Assembly (NCBI GenBank): GCA_023665825.1
Contig: JAMPDE010000002.1
Location: forward strand, 528,354 to 592,353
Reading direction: 5' to 3'
Origin: Alistipes senegalensis
Lineage (GTDB): Bacteria; Bacteroidota; Bacteroidia; Bacteroidales; Rikenellaceae
DNA: 64,000 nucleotides
The notes below the pieces were generated by a model. The model was not told where the DNA came from and did not search any database. It was given only the letters and a program-made list of their open reading frames with translations. The translations under genes were made by a program, and so were the position numbers. Positions 52,070 to 61,100 of the stretch are shown piece after piece. Position 1 is the first letter of the stretch. Each line of letters starts with the position of its first letter.

Positions 52070-53537
52070 CGTTGCCTTTCACGATTTTCCACCCCGCAGC
52101 CGCCACGACGAGCGACACCAACGGGCTGGCGATGTTGAAAATGCAATAGGGCATGTAAACGAAGGTCGAAACACCCAACACCGTAGCCTGCGTCATACCG
52201 CATGAGTTCCAAGGAATCAGCACCGAGCAGACCGTCGCCGAATCTTCGACCGACCGGCTCAACAGCCGCTCTTCGAGATGCTGACCGGCGTAAAGGTCGC
52301 GGAACAGCCGTCCGGTCAGAATGATCGAGATATACTGGTCAGCCGTGCAGAGGTTGAAGAAGATACCGGCCCCGACAGTCGAGGCGACGGCCGAAAAAGT
52401 CCGGTGCACGAAGCGCAGGAAGACCGCCGTCAACGACCGCAGCATCCCGCTGCCGGTCATGACGCCGCCGAAGCACATGGCGCACAGAATCAGCCACACG
52501 GTATTGAGCATGCCGGCCATGCCGCGCGTGGCGACCAGTTCGTCCAGCTGGGGCGTTCCGGTCGGAATAGCCGTTGAACCGAAGCAGCTCATCAACACGC
52601 CCCGAAAACCCGAATAAAGCGATAAATGCTCGGCACCGGCCACCTGCGCCACCAGTTCGGGCTGGGTCAGCAGCATGGCGATGCAGGCGAAAACCGTCGC
52701 GGCGAAAAGCGTGACGATAGCGGGTAATTTGCGGGCGATCAGCAGGCCGGTCGCCAACGGCACGAGGAGCAAATAAGGCGTGATGCGGAACGTCGAAGCG
52801 AGTGCATCGGCGTAGACACCCGTGCAACCGGCACTGTTGTGCGAGCACCCGAACCCGACGGCCGTGAAGACGCCCAACGCGATGACGAACGACGGCACGG
52901 TCGTGTAAAGCATGTACCGGATATGCGTGAATACGGGCACGCCGACGGTCGAGGAAGCGAGCACGGTCGTATCGGACAACAGCGAAACCTTGTCGCCGAA
53001 ATAGGCGCCGGAGATAATCGCACCGGCCACCCAACCGGGCGCGAAGCCCATCGCCTCGCCGATGCCCATCAGCGCGACGCCGATGGTGGCGATGGTCGTC
53101 CACGAACTGCCGGTCATCACCGAAACACCGGCGCAGATGACGCACGAAGCGACGAGGAAAAACGACGGGTGGAGGATTTTCAGACCGTAGTAAATCATCG
53201 TCGGCACGACACCGCTGACCATCCACGTACCGGCGATAGCCCCGATAAGCAACAGAATAAGGATAGCCGAAGCCGACGAGCGGATGTTCTCGATGATCGC
53301 CCCTTCGAGTACGGACCACCGTCCGCCGTAAAAGCCGATGGAGAGCATGACGCAGACCGAAGCGGCGGAGAGCAGCGCCATCTGGCTGCCGCCGTTGATC
53401 GCGTCGCCGCCGAAGCAGCGGATCACGCCGTAGAGCAGCACGGTAAGCACGACGAGCGGCACGGCGGCCACCCAAGCGGCGGGAGTGCGACGGGCCGGAG
53501 CGTGTGCGGCGGATTGCGGACGGTTCGGTTTCATCAT
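52059..53537 (-). CDS. nhaC: NhaC-type Na+/H+ antiporter
   Basis: A 492-residue membrane protein with about 11-12 hydrophobic segments and the NhaC motifs GTWMVSGVVPTMIYYGL, MTGSSWTTIATIG and ISGAYFGDKVSLLSDTTVLAS. Probably exchanges sodium for protons, or related amino/organic-acid pairs, at the inner membrane. I use the first of two adjacent ATGs (53537, 53534); the frame is open further upstream but a promoter box sits 5 bp before this ATG. Confidence 0.9.
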   Translation of the reverse strand: MMKPNRPQSAAHAPARRTPAAWVAAVPLVVLTVLLYGVIRCFGGDAINGGSQMALLSAASVCVMLSIGFYGGRWSVLEGAIIENIRSSASAILILLLIGAIAGTWMVSGVVPTMIYYGLKILHPSFFLVASCVICAGVSVMTGSSWTTIATIGVALMGIGEAMGFAPGWVAGAIISGAYFGDKVSLLSDTTVLASSTVGVPVFTHIRYMLYTTVPSFVIALGVFTAVGFGCSHNSAGCTGVYADALASTFRITPYLLLVPLATGLLIARKLPAIVTLFAATVFACIAMLLTQPELVAQVAGAEHLSLYSGFRGVLMSCFGSTAIPTGTPQLDELVATRGMAGMLNTVWLILCAMCFGGVMTGSGMLRSLTAVFLRFVHRTFSAVASTVGAGIFFNLCTADQYISIILTGRLFRDLYAGQHLEERLLSRSVEDSATVCSVLIPWNSCGMTQATVLGVSTFVYMPYCIFNIASPLVSLVVAAAGWKIVKGNDAR

Positions 53538-53542
53538 GGGTG

Positions 53543-53550
53543 CAAAAGTA
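53543..53550 (-). promoter_or_regulatory. -7 promoter box TACTTTTG of nhaC
   Basis: A perfect TAnnTTTG box with only 5 bp to the nhaC ATG, so the transcript would be nearly leaderless. Confidence 0.6.
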
Positions 53551-53581
53551 ACAAAACGCACGACAATAACCGAATTTTTAT

Positions 53582-53589
53582 TAATTTTG
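53582..53589 (+). promoter_or_regulatory. -7 promoter box TAATTTTG of tatA
   Basis: A perfect TAnnTTTG box facing tatA, 110 bp upstream of its ATG, divergent from the nhaC box 31 bp away. Confidence 0.5.
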
Positions 53590-53699
53590 TCCTCGACAGG
53601 GCGTAGGTTCGTCGGGATAGGTCGCATGCGGCCGAACCGGAGGCCGAAAGATGCCCGCAGGCATTTTGCCGTAACGAACAATCAATAACCGAAAAAACC

Positions 53700-53951
53700 A
53701 TGTATCCCCTGCTTTTCAATTTAGGCATGACCGAAATCATCGTCATCCTGCTGATCGTCGTGCTGCTGTTCGGCGGCAAGAAAATTCCCGAGTTGATGCG
53801 CGGCATGGGGCGCGGCGTGCGCGAATTCAAAGACGCGATCGAAAATCCCGATGCTCCGGCCGACCGTTCGGAGAAGCCGACCGACGCGAAGAAAGGCACT
53901 TCGACACGCCGGAAAAAGAGCACCGGCACGCCGAAAACGGACGACAAATAG
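53700..53951 (+). CDS. tatA: Sec-independent translocase protein TatA/E
   Basis: Pore-forming component of the Tat pathway for folded proteins. The 83-residue protein has one N-terminal membrane helix (about residues 10-25), the hinge FGGKKIPELMRGMGRGVREFKDA with its amphipathic helix, and a charged tail rich in Lys and Thr. No separate tatB is in the window, as in other TatA-TatC systems. Confidence 0.93.
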   Translation: MYPLLFNLGMTEIIVILLIVVLLFGGKKIPELMRGMGRGVREFKDAIENPDAPADRSEKPTDAKKGTSTRRKKSTGTPKTDDK

Positions 53952-53960
53952 GCCCGATAA

Positions 53961-54020
53961 CACCGCAGCCGGAAACCCGACACCGCAACCGGAAACCCCA
54001 TGACGCCGCAACCGGAAAAC
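53961..54020 (+). repeat. Three 20-bp tandem repeats before tatC
   Basis: Two 20-bp units (53961-53980 and 53981-54000) differ at two positions, and a third degenerate copy continues into the tatC coding region (54005-54020, CCGCAACCGGAAAACC). The tatC ATG is formed exactly at the junction of copies two and three. Confidence 0.75.
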
Positions 54021-54806
54021 CGTGCCGACGAAATGTCGTTCGGCGAGCATATCGACGCCCTCCGCCCCCACCTGATGCGGGGCGCGGGAGCGATTCTGCT
54101 GCTCGCGGTGGTGGCTTTCTGCTGCAAGGATCTGCTGGTCGACCGCGTGCTGTTCGGCCCCCTGCGGCCCGATTTTCCGACCAACCGCCTGCTGGCGTGG
54201 CTGGGCGAACTTTCGGGCGTCGACGGGTTGAGCGTGCAGAGCACCGATTTCCAACTCATCAACACGTCGGTAGCGGGACAATTCAACCTGCATCTGGCGA
54301 TTTCGCTGGCAACGGCCTGCGCCGTCGGATTTCCCTATCTGCTGTGGGAGCTATGGCGGTTCGTGCGGCCTGCGCTGACGGCACGGGAAGCGCATGTCTG
54401 CCGCCGGTTCGTGGGCTATGTGTCGGCCGGATTTTTCGGCGGACTGGCGTTCGGCTATCTGCTCATCGCACCGTTGAGCATCGCCTTTCTGACCCAATAC
54501 AACGTCAGCGGGCAGATCGTCAATATGATCGACGTCCGCTCCTATCTGTCGACGGTGCTCAACGTCTCGCTGGCCTGTGCGCTGGTCTTCCAACTGCCGC
54601 TGCTGGTCTATTTTCTGGCGCGCATGGGCATCGTGACGGCCGACCTGCTGCGCCGCTATCGGCGGCACGCCGTCGTCGCACTGGCCCTGCTGGCGGCCAT
54701 CATCACCCCGCCCGATGCGTTCAGCATGGTACTGGTACTGCTGCCCCTCTACGGACTTTACGAAACAAGCATCCGCATCGCACAAAAAGTCGAAAGGCAG
54801 GAATAG
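54000..54806 (+). CDS. tatC: Sec-independent translocase protein TatC
   Basis: Receptor for twin-arginine signal peptides. The 268-residue protein has MSFGEHIDALRPHLMRGAG at the N-terminus and six membrane segments, with FPYLLWELWRFVRPALTARE and FGYLLIAPLSIAFL as family motifs. It follows tatA by 48 bp. Confidence 0.94.
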   Translation: MTPQPENRADEMSFGEHIDALRPHLMRGAGAILLLAVVAFCCKDLLVDRVLFGPLRPDFPTNRLLAWLGELSGVDGLSVQSTDFQLINTSVAGQFNLHLAISLATACAVGFPYLLWELWRFVRPALTAREAHVCRRFVGYVSAGFFGGLAFGYLLIAPLSIAFLTQYNVSGQIVNMIDVRSYLSTVLNVSLACALVFQLPLLVYFLARMGIVTADLLRRYRRHAVVALALLAAIITPPDAFSMVLVLLPLYGLYETSIRIAQKVERQE

Positions 54807-54824
54807 CACTATTCCCGCCTTTTT
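54800..54824 (+). terminator. Short intrinsic terminator after tatC
   Basis: A 6-bp stem (54800-54805 with 54810-54815) overlapping the stop codon, followed by CGCC and five T. Weak stem, so confidence is moderate. Confidence 0.5.
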
Positions 54825-54863
54825 CGCATCGTCCTGCTTGGTGTCGCAAGAGCAATTCCCGCG

Positions 54864-55682
54864 CTATTTCAAGGGCGAATCAGGCTCTCGGGCCATCACC
54901 ATGTAGAACATCCGGTCGAGGAACGCCGGAGCGAATTTCTTGACGAAATGGGTGGCGCGTCCCTCGATTTCCATGAGACACAACCGTTTGCGCCGCCGGA
55001 TGCCTCGTGCGACGATGCGCGCGACCTCTTCGGGCGTCATCATTTTGGCTTCGTTGCGCGGCGTTTCGCCCTGCTGCGAACCGTCGGCGGTCAAGGCCGA
55101 GAAACGCACGTTCGAGGCCGTGAATCCGGGACATGCGATCATCACGTGCAACCCCTTTTTCAGATTTTCGATGCGCAGGGTTTCCAGAAAGCCCGTCATG
55201 GCGTATTTCGAGGCCGAATAACCCGTGCGGCCGGGCAATCCGTGCAGACCGGCGACGGACGAAACGCCCACGATAGAGCCGTGCGACGCCTGCACGTAAG
55301 GCAGCGCGTATTTGCAGCAATTCACCGTGCCCCAGAAGTTGACGTCCATCAAACGGTGGAGCACCGAAAGCTCCACGTCGTCGAACAACGCCCGCATCGA
55401 GATGCCGGCATTGCAAATCAACACGTCGATGCCGCCGAACACCTGTACGGCCGTATCGACCAATGCCTTGCACTGGGCAGGGTCGGTGACGTCGACCGCA
55501 CACCATGCGGCTTGTCCGCCGGCCTCCCGAATCGCAGCGGCCAGCTGTTCGAGTTTCTCGGCACTGCGGGCACCGAGCACCACGCGGGCCCCCTGCGCGG
55601 CATAGACGCGGGCCATCGCCTCACCGATACCGGACGAAGCACCGGTAATGACGACCGTTTTATTTCGGAGCGTATTTTTCAT
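54864..55682 (-). CDS. Short-chain dehydrogenase/reductase
   Basis: A 272-residue classical SDR: cofactor loop VVITGASSGIGEAMA (TGxxxGxG), CNAGIS (NNAG position), catalytic Ser in GVSSVAG and YSASK with the Tyr-Lys pair, then PGFTASNV. The ALGARSAEKLEQLA segment after beta-2 suggests NADP(H). The substrate is unknown; a C-terminal basic segment (RRRKRLCLMEIEG) resembles DHRS7-like lipid-related SDRs. Confidence 0.87.
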   Translation of the reverse strand: MKNTLRNKTVVITGASSGIGEAMARVYAAQGARVVLGARSAEKLEQLAAAIREAGGQAAWCAVDVTDPAQCKALVDTAVQVFGGIDVLICNAGISMRALFDDVELSVLHRLMDVNFWGTVNCCKYALPYVQASHGSIVGVSSVAGLHGLPGRTGYSASKYAMTGFLETLRIENLKKGLHVMIACPGFTASNVRFSALTADGSQQGETPRNEAKMMTPEEVARIVARGIRRRKRLCLMEIEGRATHFVKKFAPAFLDRMFYMVMAREPDSPLK

Positions 55683-55780
55683 AGTGATTTATCGATTATT
55701 TTTACTGCCAAAAAATTACTACAACATTGCCGCGTCCACCGCGCAGACCGCGATGCCGATTCCGCTGTTCCGCTGCGTCC

Positions 55781-56557
55781 TCACACCTCGACGGTCAGTC
55801 CGTCGTAGGCCATCCGCACGCCTTCGGGCAGGGTCGGCTCCGTGACGGCATGCAGCCCGATGTCGTGCGACATATGGGTGAGATAGGCCTCGCGCGGCCG
55901 AATCCGGCCGATGAGCGCCAAAGCCTCCTCCACATTGTAGTGCGAATCGTTCGGCTCGAAGCGCAATGCATTGACCACCAGCACCTCGACGCCCTGCAAT
56001 TTCTCGATTTCGGAATCCTCGATCGTCTTGAAATCGGTCAGGTAGGCCAACGGGCCGATGCGGTAGCCCGTCACGGCGAACCGCTCGGAATGGTGCCCCG
56101 AAACGGGCAAGACCTCGACCCCAGCCGCCGAAAACGGACGGGCGATGTCGATTTCGTGCAGCGCGATTTCGGGCACGCCGCGATATTTGTTCTCCACGAA
56201 AGCGTAATCGAAGTCTTTGCGCACGCAGGCCGCCGTACACGGATTGGCGAAAATATCGACCCGATGCACGGTCGGATAATCCACGAAATTGAGCGCCCGC
56301 ACGTCGTCCAGACCGCCGATATGGTCTTTATGTTCGTGCGTCAGCAGAATGGCGTCGATGTGCCGCACCCCCGCGCGCAACATCTGGCAACGGAAATCGG
56401 GCCCCGCATCGATGACGATGCGCCGTCCCTGCGTTTCGACCATCGCCGAAGTACGCAACCGGCTATCGCGCGGGTCGGACGAAGTGCAGACCGCGCAACG
56501 GCATCCGATGACCGGCACGCCCTGCGAAGTTCCCGTTCCCAAAAAGGTGAGTTTCAT
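55781..56557 (-). CDS. MBL-fold metallohydrolase, PhnP-like
   Basis: A 258-residue metallo-beta-lactamase fold protein. It starts MKLTFLGTGTSQGVPVIGC, has two Cys (CRCAVC) that in PhnP-like enzymes bind a structural zinc, the metal-binding THEHKDHIGGLDD, SGHHSERFAVTGYRI, LTDFKTI and a late LTHMSHDIG. Likely a phosphodiesterase, perhaps on cyclic nucleotide phosphates; substrate uncertain. The gene for the small PG0541-like protein lies 17 bp upstream, so it may be read from the efflux operon. Confidence 0.85.
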   Translation of the reverse strand: MKLTFLGTGTSQGVPVIGCRCAVCTSSDPRDSRLRTSAMVETQGRRIVIDAGPDFRCQMLRAGVRHIDAILLTHEHKDHIGGLDDVRALNFVDYPTVHRVDIFANPCTAACVRKDFDYAFVENKYRGVPEIALHEIDIARPFSAAGVEVLPVSGHHSERFAVTGYRIGPLAYLTDFKTIEDSEIEKLQGVEVLVVNALRFEPNDSHYNVEEALALIGRIRPREAYLTHMSHDIGLHAVTEPTLPEGVRMAYDGLTVEV

Positions 56558-56574
56558 GGATCGCCGCGCAACCG

Positions 56575-56868
56575 CTACGACATCTGCTCGATGTTCCAGA
56601 CGAACGCACGCGAACCCTGCATCTTCGTCGCGGCATCCATCTGCCGCAGTGCCTCCAACGCGGGCGCGACCTTTTCGTCCTCGACGATGGCCAGCACCGA
56701 AGCGTTCATCGAAGGCCATGCGTGCGTGCCGTAATGCGGCTCGCCGTCGGACGAACCGCGTCCTTCGGTCAAGGCCCACCGCGTGAAGCCCCGAATCCCC
56801 TGTTCGTCGAGAATCCGGTTCACGCGATCGGTCAATGCCTGATTGTAGGATATGAACAATGCTTTCAT
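56575..56868 (-). CDS. PG0541-like transporter-associated protein
   Basis: A 97-residue protein starting MKALFISYNQALTDRVNRIL, with TRWALTEGRGSSDGEPHYGTHAWPSMNASVLAIVEDEK, resembling the PII-like small protein encoded after the PG0538-PG0540 efflux genes of Porphyromonas gingivalis (PG0541). The fold suggests a PII-type trimer that may sense a ligand or regulate the pump; that is inference. Its ATG overlaps the RND gene stop (ATGA). Confidence 0.75.
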   Translation of the reverse strand: MKALFISYNQALTDRVNRILDEQGIRGFTRWALTEGRGSSDGEPHYGTHAWPSMNASVLAIVEDEKVAPALEALRQMDAATKMQGSRAFVWNIEQMS

Positions 56869-59800
56869 AATGGCAATTCTTCTTGTTGATTCGTCGCAGT
56901 CGGCTGTTGCGCCTTTGCACGTGCCTCCTTTTCCGCTTTTGCGGCCTTTTCAGCCTTTTCGCGCGCCTTGCGCTGGGCCCGGTTCACCAGAATCGAGTAG
57001 AGCACCGGCACGATGAAGAGCGTCAGAATGGTCGAGAAGGTCAGACCGCCGATGACGGCGATACCCATCGGCTGCCACGTTTCGGAACCGGAACCCGTAC
57101 CGAGCGCCAGCGGCAGCATGCCCAACACCGTCGTGAACGAAGTCATCAGCACCGGACGCAGACGGCTTTTGCCGCCGGCGATCACAGCATCGAAGACATC
57201 GGAGCCGCGCTCGATCAAGAGGTTCATGTAGTCGACCATCACGATACCGTTCTTCGTCACGATACCCACCAGCATGATCGCGCCGATGAGCGCAATCAAC
57301 GACAGCGGCGTGGAGGTCATCCACAAGGCGAGGAAGACGCCCGTAAAGGCGAACGGAATGGTGAACATGATGATGAACGGGAACTTCAACGACTCGAACT
57401 GCGTCGCCATGACGATGTAGACCAGAATGACGATGAGCGCAAAGAGCGTGAGCAGGTCGGAGAAAGCATCGCCCTGATCCTCGACCGTACCGCCGATTTC
57501 CAAATCCACGCCGTCGGGCAACGGATAGTCGCCGATGAGCTGCTGCACGGCGGCGACGGCCTCACCCAACGCGACACCGGCGCCGAGCGTCGATTTGACG
57601 GTGATGACGCGCTGACGGTTCTCGCGCTCGATCATCGGCGCGGCGAACTCCTCCTGCACGCGGCCCACCTCTTTCAATTTCACGGGCGCGCCCTGTGCGT
57701 TGTAGAGCGTGATGTTCTCGACGTCCTCGATGCGCGTGCGGAACGGCTCGGCATACCGCACCACGATGTCGTATTCGTCGCCGTCCTCACGGTACTTCGA
57801 GGCCACGAGGCCGTCGATGCGGTTCTTCACGGCCTGCGAAGCGGTCGAACCGTTCATGCCGTAATAAGCCAGACGGTCGCGGTCGAAGACGACGTTGAAC
57901 TCGGGCCGCAAGTCGTCGCGCGAGAGCTTCACGTCGCGCATGCCGGGCACGGCGGCCAACTTCTCCTTCAAATCGGTGGCAATGGCATTCGTGATGTCCA
58001 TGTCGTACCCGAACACCTTGACGTCGACGGTCGAAGAACCGCTCATGCTGCCCGACTGACCGCCGGGAGTGACGGTGTACTGCCGCACTTCGGGAATCCG
58101 GTCGAGCTCCTTGCGCAGGAGGTCGGAAATGACGTAAATGGAACGCTCGCGCTCGGTCGAACGAGGCAGACGCATGTTGTAATTGATGATGTGCGAACCG
58201 GTCGTCTGCATCGCAGCAAAGGCGTTGTCCGACGAGTTGGCACCGGCCGAAGCCGACACGAGCGCGACTTCGGGGAATTTCTCGTAGATGATGCTGTCGA
58301 TCTGCCGGGCGATGCGGGCGGTATACTCGACCGAAACGTTCTGTTCCAACTCGACGGTCGCCGAGATACGGCCGTTGTCCGAAGGCGGGAAGAACTCGGT
58401 CGGCACTTTCGACAAAAGCATCAGCGAAACGAAGAAGACGGCCATCATCGAAAAGACCGTGATGCGCCGGTGGAGCACCACCCAATGGAGCATCCGGGCG
58501 TAAGCGTCGTCCAACCAATTCAACGCGCGGTCGATAGGCTTGTAGACGACCCCGATACCTTTATAATCATGAACGCCGCCGTCGATTTTCAACAGGAACG
58601 ACGACATCATCGGGGTCAGCGTCAACGCCGCAGCGGTCGAAACGCAGACGACGATGGAAACGATCCATCCCAACTCGCGGAAGAGGATACCGGCCATACC
58701 CGGCACCATCGTCAGCGGCAGGAACACGGCGACGACGACCAGCGTCGTGGCGATGACCGAAAGCCACACCTCGTTCGTGGCGTAGATTGCCGCTTCTTTG
58801 GGATTGGAACCGCGTTCGATGTGGGTGGTGATGTTTTCCAGCACCACGATAGCGTCGTCGACCACCATACCGATGGCGATGGAGAGCGATGACAGCGAAA
58901 TGATGTTGATCGTGGAACCCGTAGCGAAGAGGTAGATGAACGAACAGATCAGCGACACAGGAATGGTCATACAGATGATGAACGTCGCGCGCCACCGTCC
59001 GAGAAAGACCATGACGACGAGCACCACGAAGATGAAAGCGTAGAGAATGGTTTCGGACAACGACCCGATAGCATCGGTGATCTCCTGCGACCCCTCGAAA
59101 ATCAACTCCATCTTCACGTCGGCCGGCAGATTCCGCTGGATTTCCGGCAGACGGCTCTGGATTTCGTGGACGATGTTCACGGTGTTCGCGCCGGACTGCT
59201 TCTGGAACATGACGCGCACGCCGCGCTGGCCGTTGACGCGTTCGTCCATCGTCGCTTTTTCGAGCGTATCGCGGATTTCGGCTACGTCGGTCAGCATCAC
59301 GGTACGGCCGCCGCGATTCGAGACGACCACCTTGCGCAATTCGTCGGAGAGCTTGAATTCGCCGTCGGCCTTGATGTTAAAGGTGTTGTTGCCGATGTCG
59401 ATCGTACCGCTCGGGATATTGACGTTCTCGGCGGCGATGATTTGGCCCAACTGCTCGACCGAAAGGCCGTAGGCCTCCAATTTCGACGGGTCGACGTTCA
59501 CCTGCACCTCGCGTTCGGGCGCACCGATGATCGACACGGCACCCACGCCGTCGACGCGGTTCAGCACGTTGACCAGCTTGTCGTCGAGAATTTTGTTGAG
59601 TGCAGGATAACTCTCTTCGGCGGTGATGGCGAGCATCATCACCGGAATCATCGAAGTCGAGAACTTGAAAATCGTCGGGTAGTCGATGTCGTCGGGCAGC
59701 ATCGACTGCACGCGCGACACGACGTCGCGGATTTCGTTCGCCCCCTCGTTCAGGTCGGACCCGTACTCGAATTCGACGGTAATCATCGAAACGTTGTCCT

Positions 59801-60053
59801 GCGACTTGGAAGTCAGCTTTTTGAGGTTGCTCACCGTATTGAGGTTGTCCTCCAATACGCGCGTAATGTTGGTTTCGATGTCGGCGGCATTCGCGCCCGG
59901 ATACATCGTGATGACCGAAATCTGCGGAATCTCGATTTCGGGGTATTGGTCGACGGCCAGATTCGACAACGAGAACAGGCCGAAGACGATGACCCCGATG
60001 AAGATCAACGCCGTCGAAATCGGTTTGCGAACCGCACTTTCGTAAATTTTCAT
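56865..60053 (-). CDS. RND-family efflux pump, inner-membrane permease (HAE1/AcrB-like)
   Basis: A 1062-residue AcrB-like permease with twelve membrane segments in two halves and two large periplasmic loops. SIAIGMVVDDAIVVLENI holds the paired Asp of the proton relay in TM4. The FPPSDNGRISATVELEQ and VLMTSFTTVLGMLPLALGTG stretches are typical of the family. A charged C-terminal tail rich in Lys, Ala and Glu follows the last helix. Works with the two genes upstream to export drugs or other amphiphilic compounds by proton exchange. Confidence 0.95.
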   Translation of the reverse strand: MKIYESAVRKPISTALIFIGVIVFGLFSLSNLAVDQYPEIEIPQISVITMYPGANAADIETNITRVLEDNLNTVSNLKKLTSKSQDNVSMITVEFEYGSDLNEGANEIRDVVSRVQSMLPDDIDYPTIFKFSTSMIPVMMLAITAEESYPALNKILDDKLVNVLNRVDGVGAVSIIGAPEREVQVNVDPSKLEAYGLSVEQLGQIIAAENVNIPSGTIDIGNNTFNIKADGEFKLSDELRKVVVSNRGGRTVMLTDVAEIRDTLEKATMDERVNGQRGVRVMFQKQSGANTVNIVHEIQSRLPEIQRNLPADVKMELIFEGSQEITDAIGSLSETILYAFIFVVLVVMVFLGRWRATFIICMTIPVSLICSFIYLFATGSTINIISLSSLSIAIGMVVDDAIVVLENITTHIERGSNPKEAAIYATNEVWLSVIATTLVVVAVFLPLTMVPGMAGILFRELGWIVSIVVCVSTAAALTLTPMMSSFLLKIDGGVHDYKGIGVVYKPIDRALNWLDDAYARMLHWVVLHRRITVFSMMAVFFVSLMLLSKVPTEFFPPSDNGRISATVELEQNVSVEYTARIARQIDSIIYEKFPEVALVSASAGANSSDNAFAAMQTTGSHIINYNMRLPRSTERERSIYVISDLLRKELDRIPEVRQYTVTPGGQSGSMSGSSTVDVKVFGYDMDITNAIATDLKEKLAAVPGMRDVKLSRDDLRPEFNVVFDRDRLAYYGMNGSTASQAVKNRIDGLVASKYREDGDEYDIVVRYAEPFRTRIEDVENITLYNAQGAPVKLKEVGRVQEEFAAPMIERENRQRVITVKSTLGAGVALGEAVAAVQQLIGDYPLPDGVDLEIGGTVEDQGDAFSDLLTLFALIVILVYIVMATQFESLKFPFIIMFTIPFAFTGVFLALWMTSTPLSLIALIGAIMLVGIVTKNGIVMVDYMNLLIERGSDVFDAVIAGGKSRLRPVLMTSFTTVLGMLPLALGTGSGSETWQPMGIAVIGGLTFSTILTLFIVPVLYSILVNRAQRKAREKAEKAAKAEKEARAKAQQPTATNQQEELPL

Positions 60054-60071
60054 GGCAAGAGCGGTTATTCG

Positions 60072-61082
60072 TTAGTCATTCTGAATGTCCGTAGCGGCAC
60101 CGTCGTAGAGTTTCGAGAGCGCCGTAACGGCCACCTTCTCGCCGGGTTCTACGCCCGACAGAATATCCACGCGGTCGCCGACCTGCCGGCCGACTTCGAC
60201 ACGACGGCGTTCGGCCACCGAATCGCCCTTGATGACGTAAAGATAGCGGTCTGCCGTACCAACCTGTTTCTGCACGGCGATATCGGGCACCATGATGCCC
60301 TGTTTCTTGCCCATGTCAAAATTCGTGCGGGCGAACATGCCCGGCCGCAACGTGCCGTCGTTGTTGGGCAGACGCACCTCGACGCGGAACGTACGGGTCG
60401 CGGGGTCGAGCGCGGGATAGATCAGCGAAACGGTACCCGTGTATTTCTTATCGGGGAAAATATCCACCTGCACGTCGACGGGCATCCCCACCTTGACGTA
60501 AGGGAAGAACTGCTCGGAAATGTTGACAAACACCTTCAACGGCTCGATCTGCATGACGTGCAGAATGGGCTGCTGGGCGAACAGGTCGCCCGACTCGTAG
60601 TTGCGGGCCGTGACGACGCCCGTAATCGGCGAACGCACCTCGATGTTCTTTTTCAGGTTGGCGACCACCTCGCGCTGCACGTCGCGCTGGGCGCGGGCTT
60701 GGTCGATCTGCTGCTTGGAGATACCCCCCGCCTTGAAAACGGGCAACAGCCGATTGTAGTCGGCCTCGATGGTGCGCAACTGCACCAGCTGCTGGTTGTA
60801 CTGCGTCGGGTCGAGCGTCACCAGCAAATCGCCCTTCTTCACGCGGTCGCCGACGTCGACCAGAATACGGTCGATATGCACGCCCGAAGCAGCGGGCGTA
60901 ATGTCGTTCTCGCGATAGGGTTCTATTTCGGAGGTGAACGTTTCCGTCAGACGCACGGTGGCGGATTCCGCCGCAACGGTCTTGGTCAATACGCCCGAGC
61001 CAGCCTCGATCGGAGCGTCGTTTCGGTTACCGCCGCAGCCCCACAACGTCAGAGCGGCAGCGACCCACAAAATTTTCTTCAT
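60072..61082 (-). CDS. RND efflux membrane-fusion lipoprotein (AcrA-like)
   Basis: A 336-residue lipoprotein (lipobox TLWGCGG, Cys16) linking the pump to the outer-membrane channel. It shows the biotinyl-lipoyl halves around ITPAASGVHIDRILVDVGDRVKKGDLLVTLD and VRSPITGVVTARNYESGD, a central helical hairpin, and the beta-barrel FPDKKYTGTVSLIYPALDPATRTF. It starts 18 bp after the channel gene and ends 18 bp before the pump gene. Confidence 0.94.
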   Translation of the reverse strand: MKKILWVAAALTLWGCGGNRNDAPIEAGSGVLTKTVAAESATVRLTETFTSEIEPYRENDITPAASGVHIDRILVDVGDRVKKGDLLVTLDPTQYNQQLVQLRTIEADYNRLLPVFKAGGISKQQIDQARAQRDVQREVVANLKKNIEVRSPITGVVTARNYESGDLFAQQPILHVMQIEPLKVFVNISEQFFPYVKVGMPVDVQVDIFPDKKYTGTVSLIYPALDPATRTFRVEVRLPNNDGTLRPGMFARTNFDMGKKQGIMVPDIAVQKQVGTADRYLYVIKGDSVAERRRVEVGRQVGDRVDILSGVEPGEKVAVTALSKLYDGAATDIQND

Positions 61083-61100
61083 AACAATATCCGTTTTTTC

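Noticed and set aside
56883..58892. A 669-codon plus-strand open frame opposite the RND pump gene
   Set aside because: Shadow of the pump gene; composition (HRRR, DDD runs) is not protein-like.
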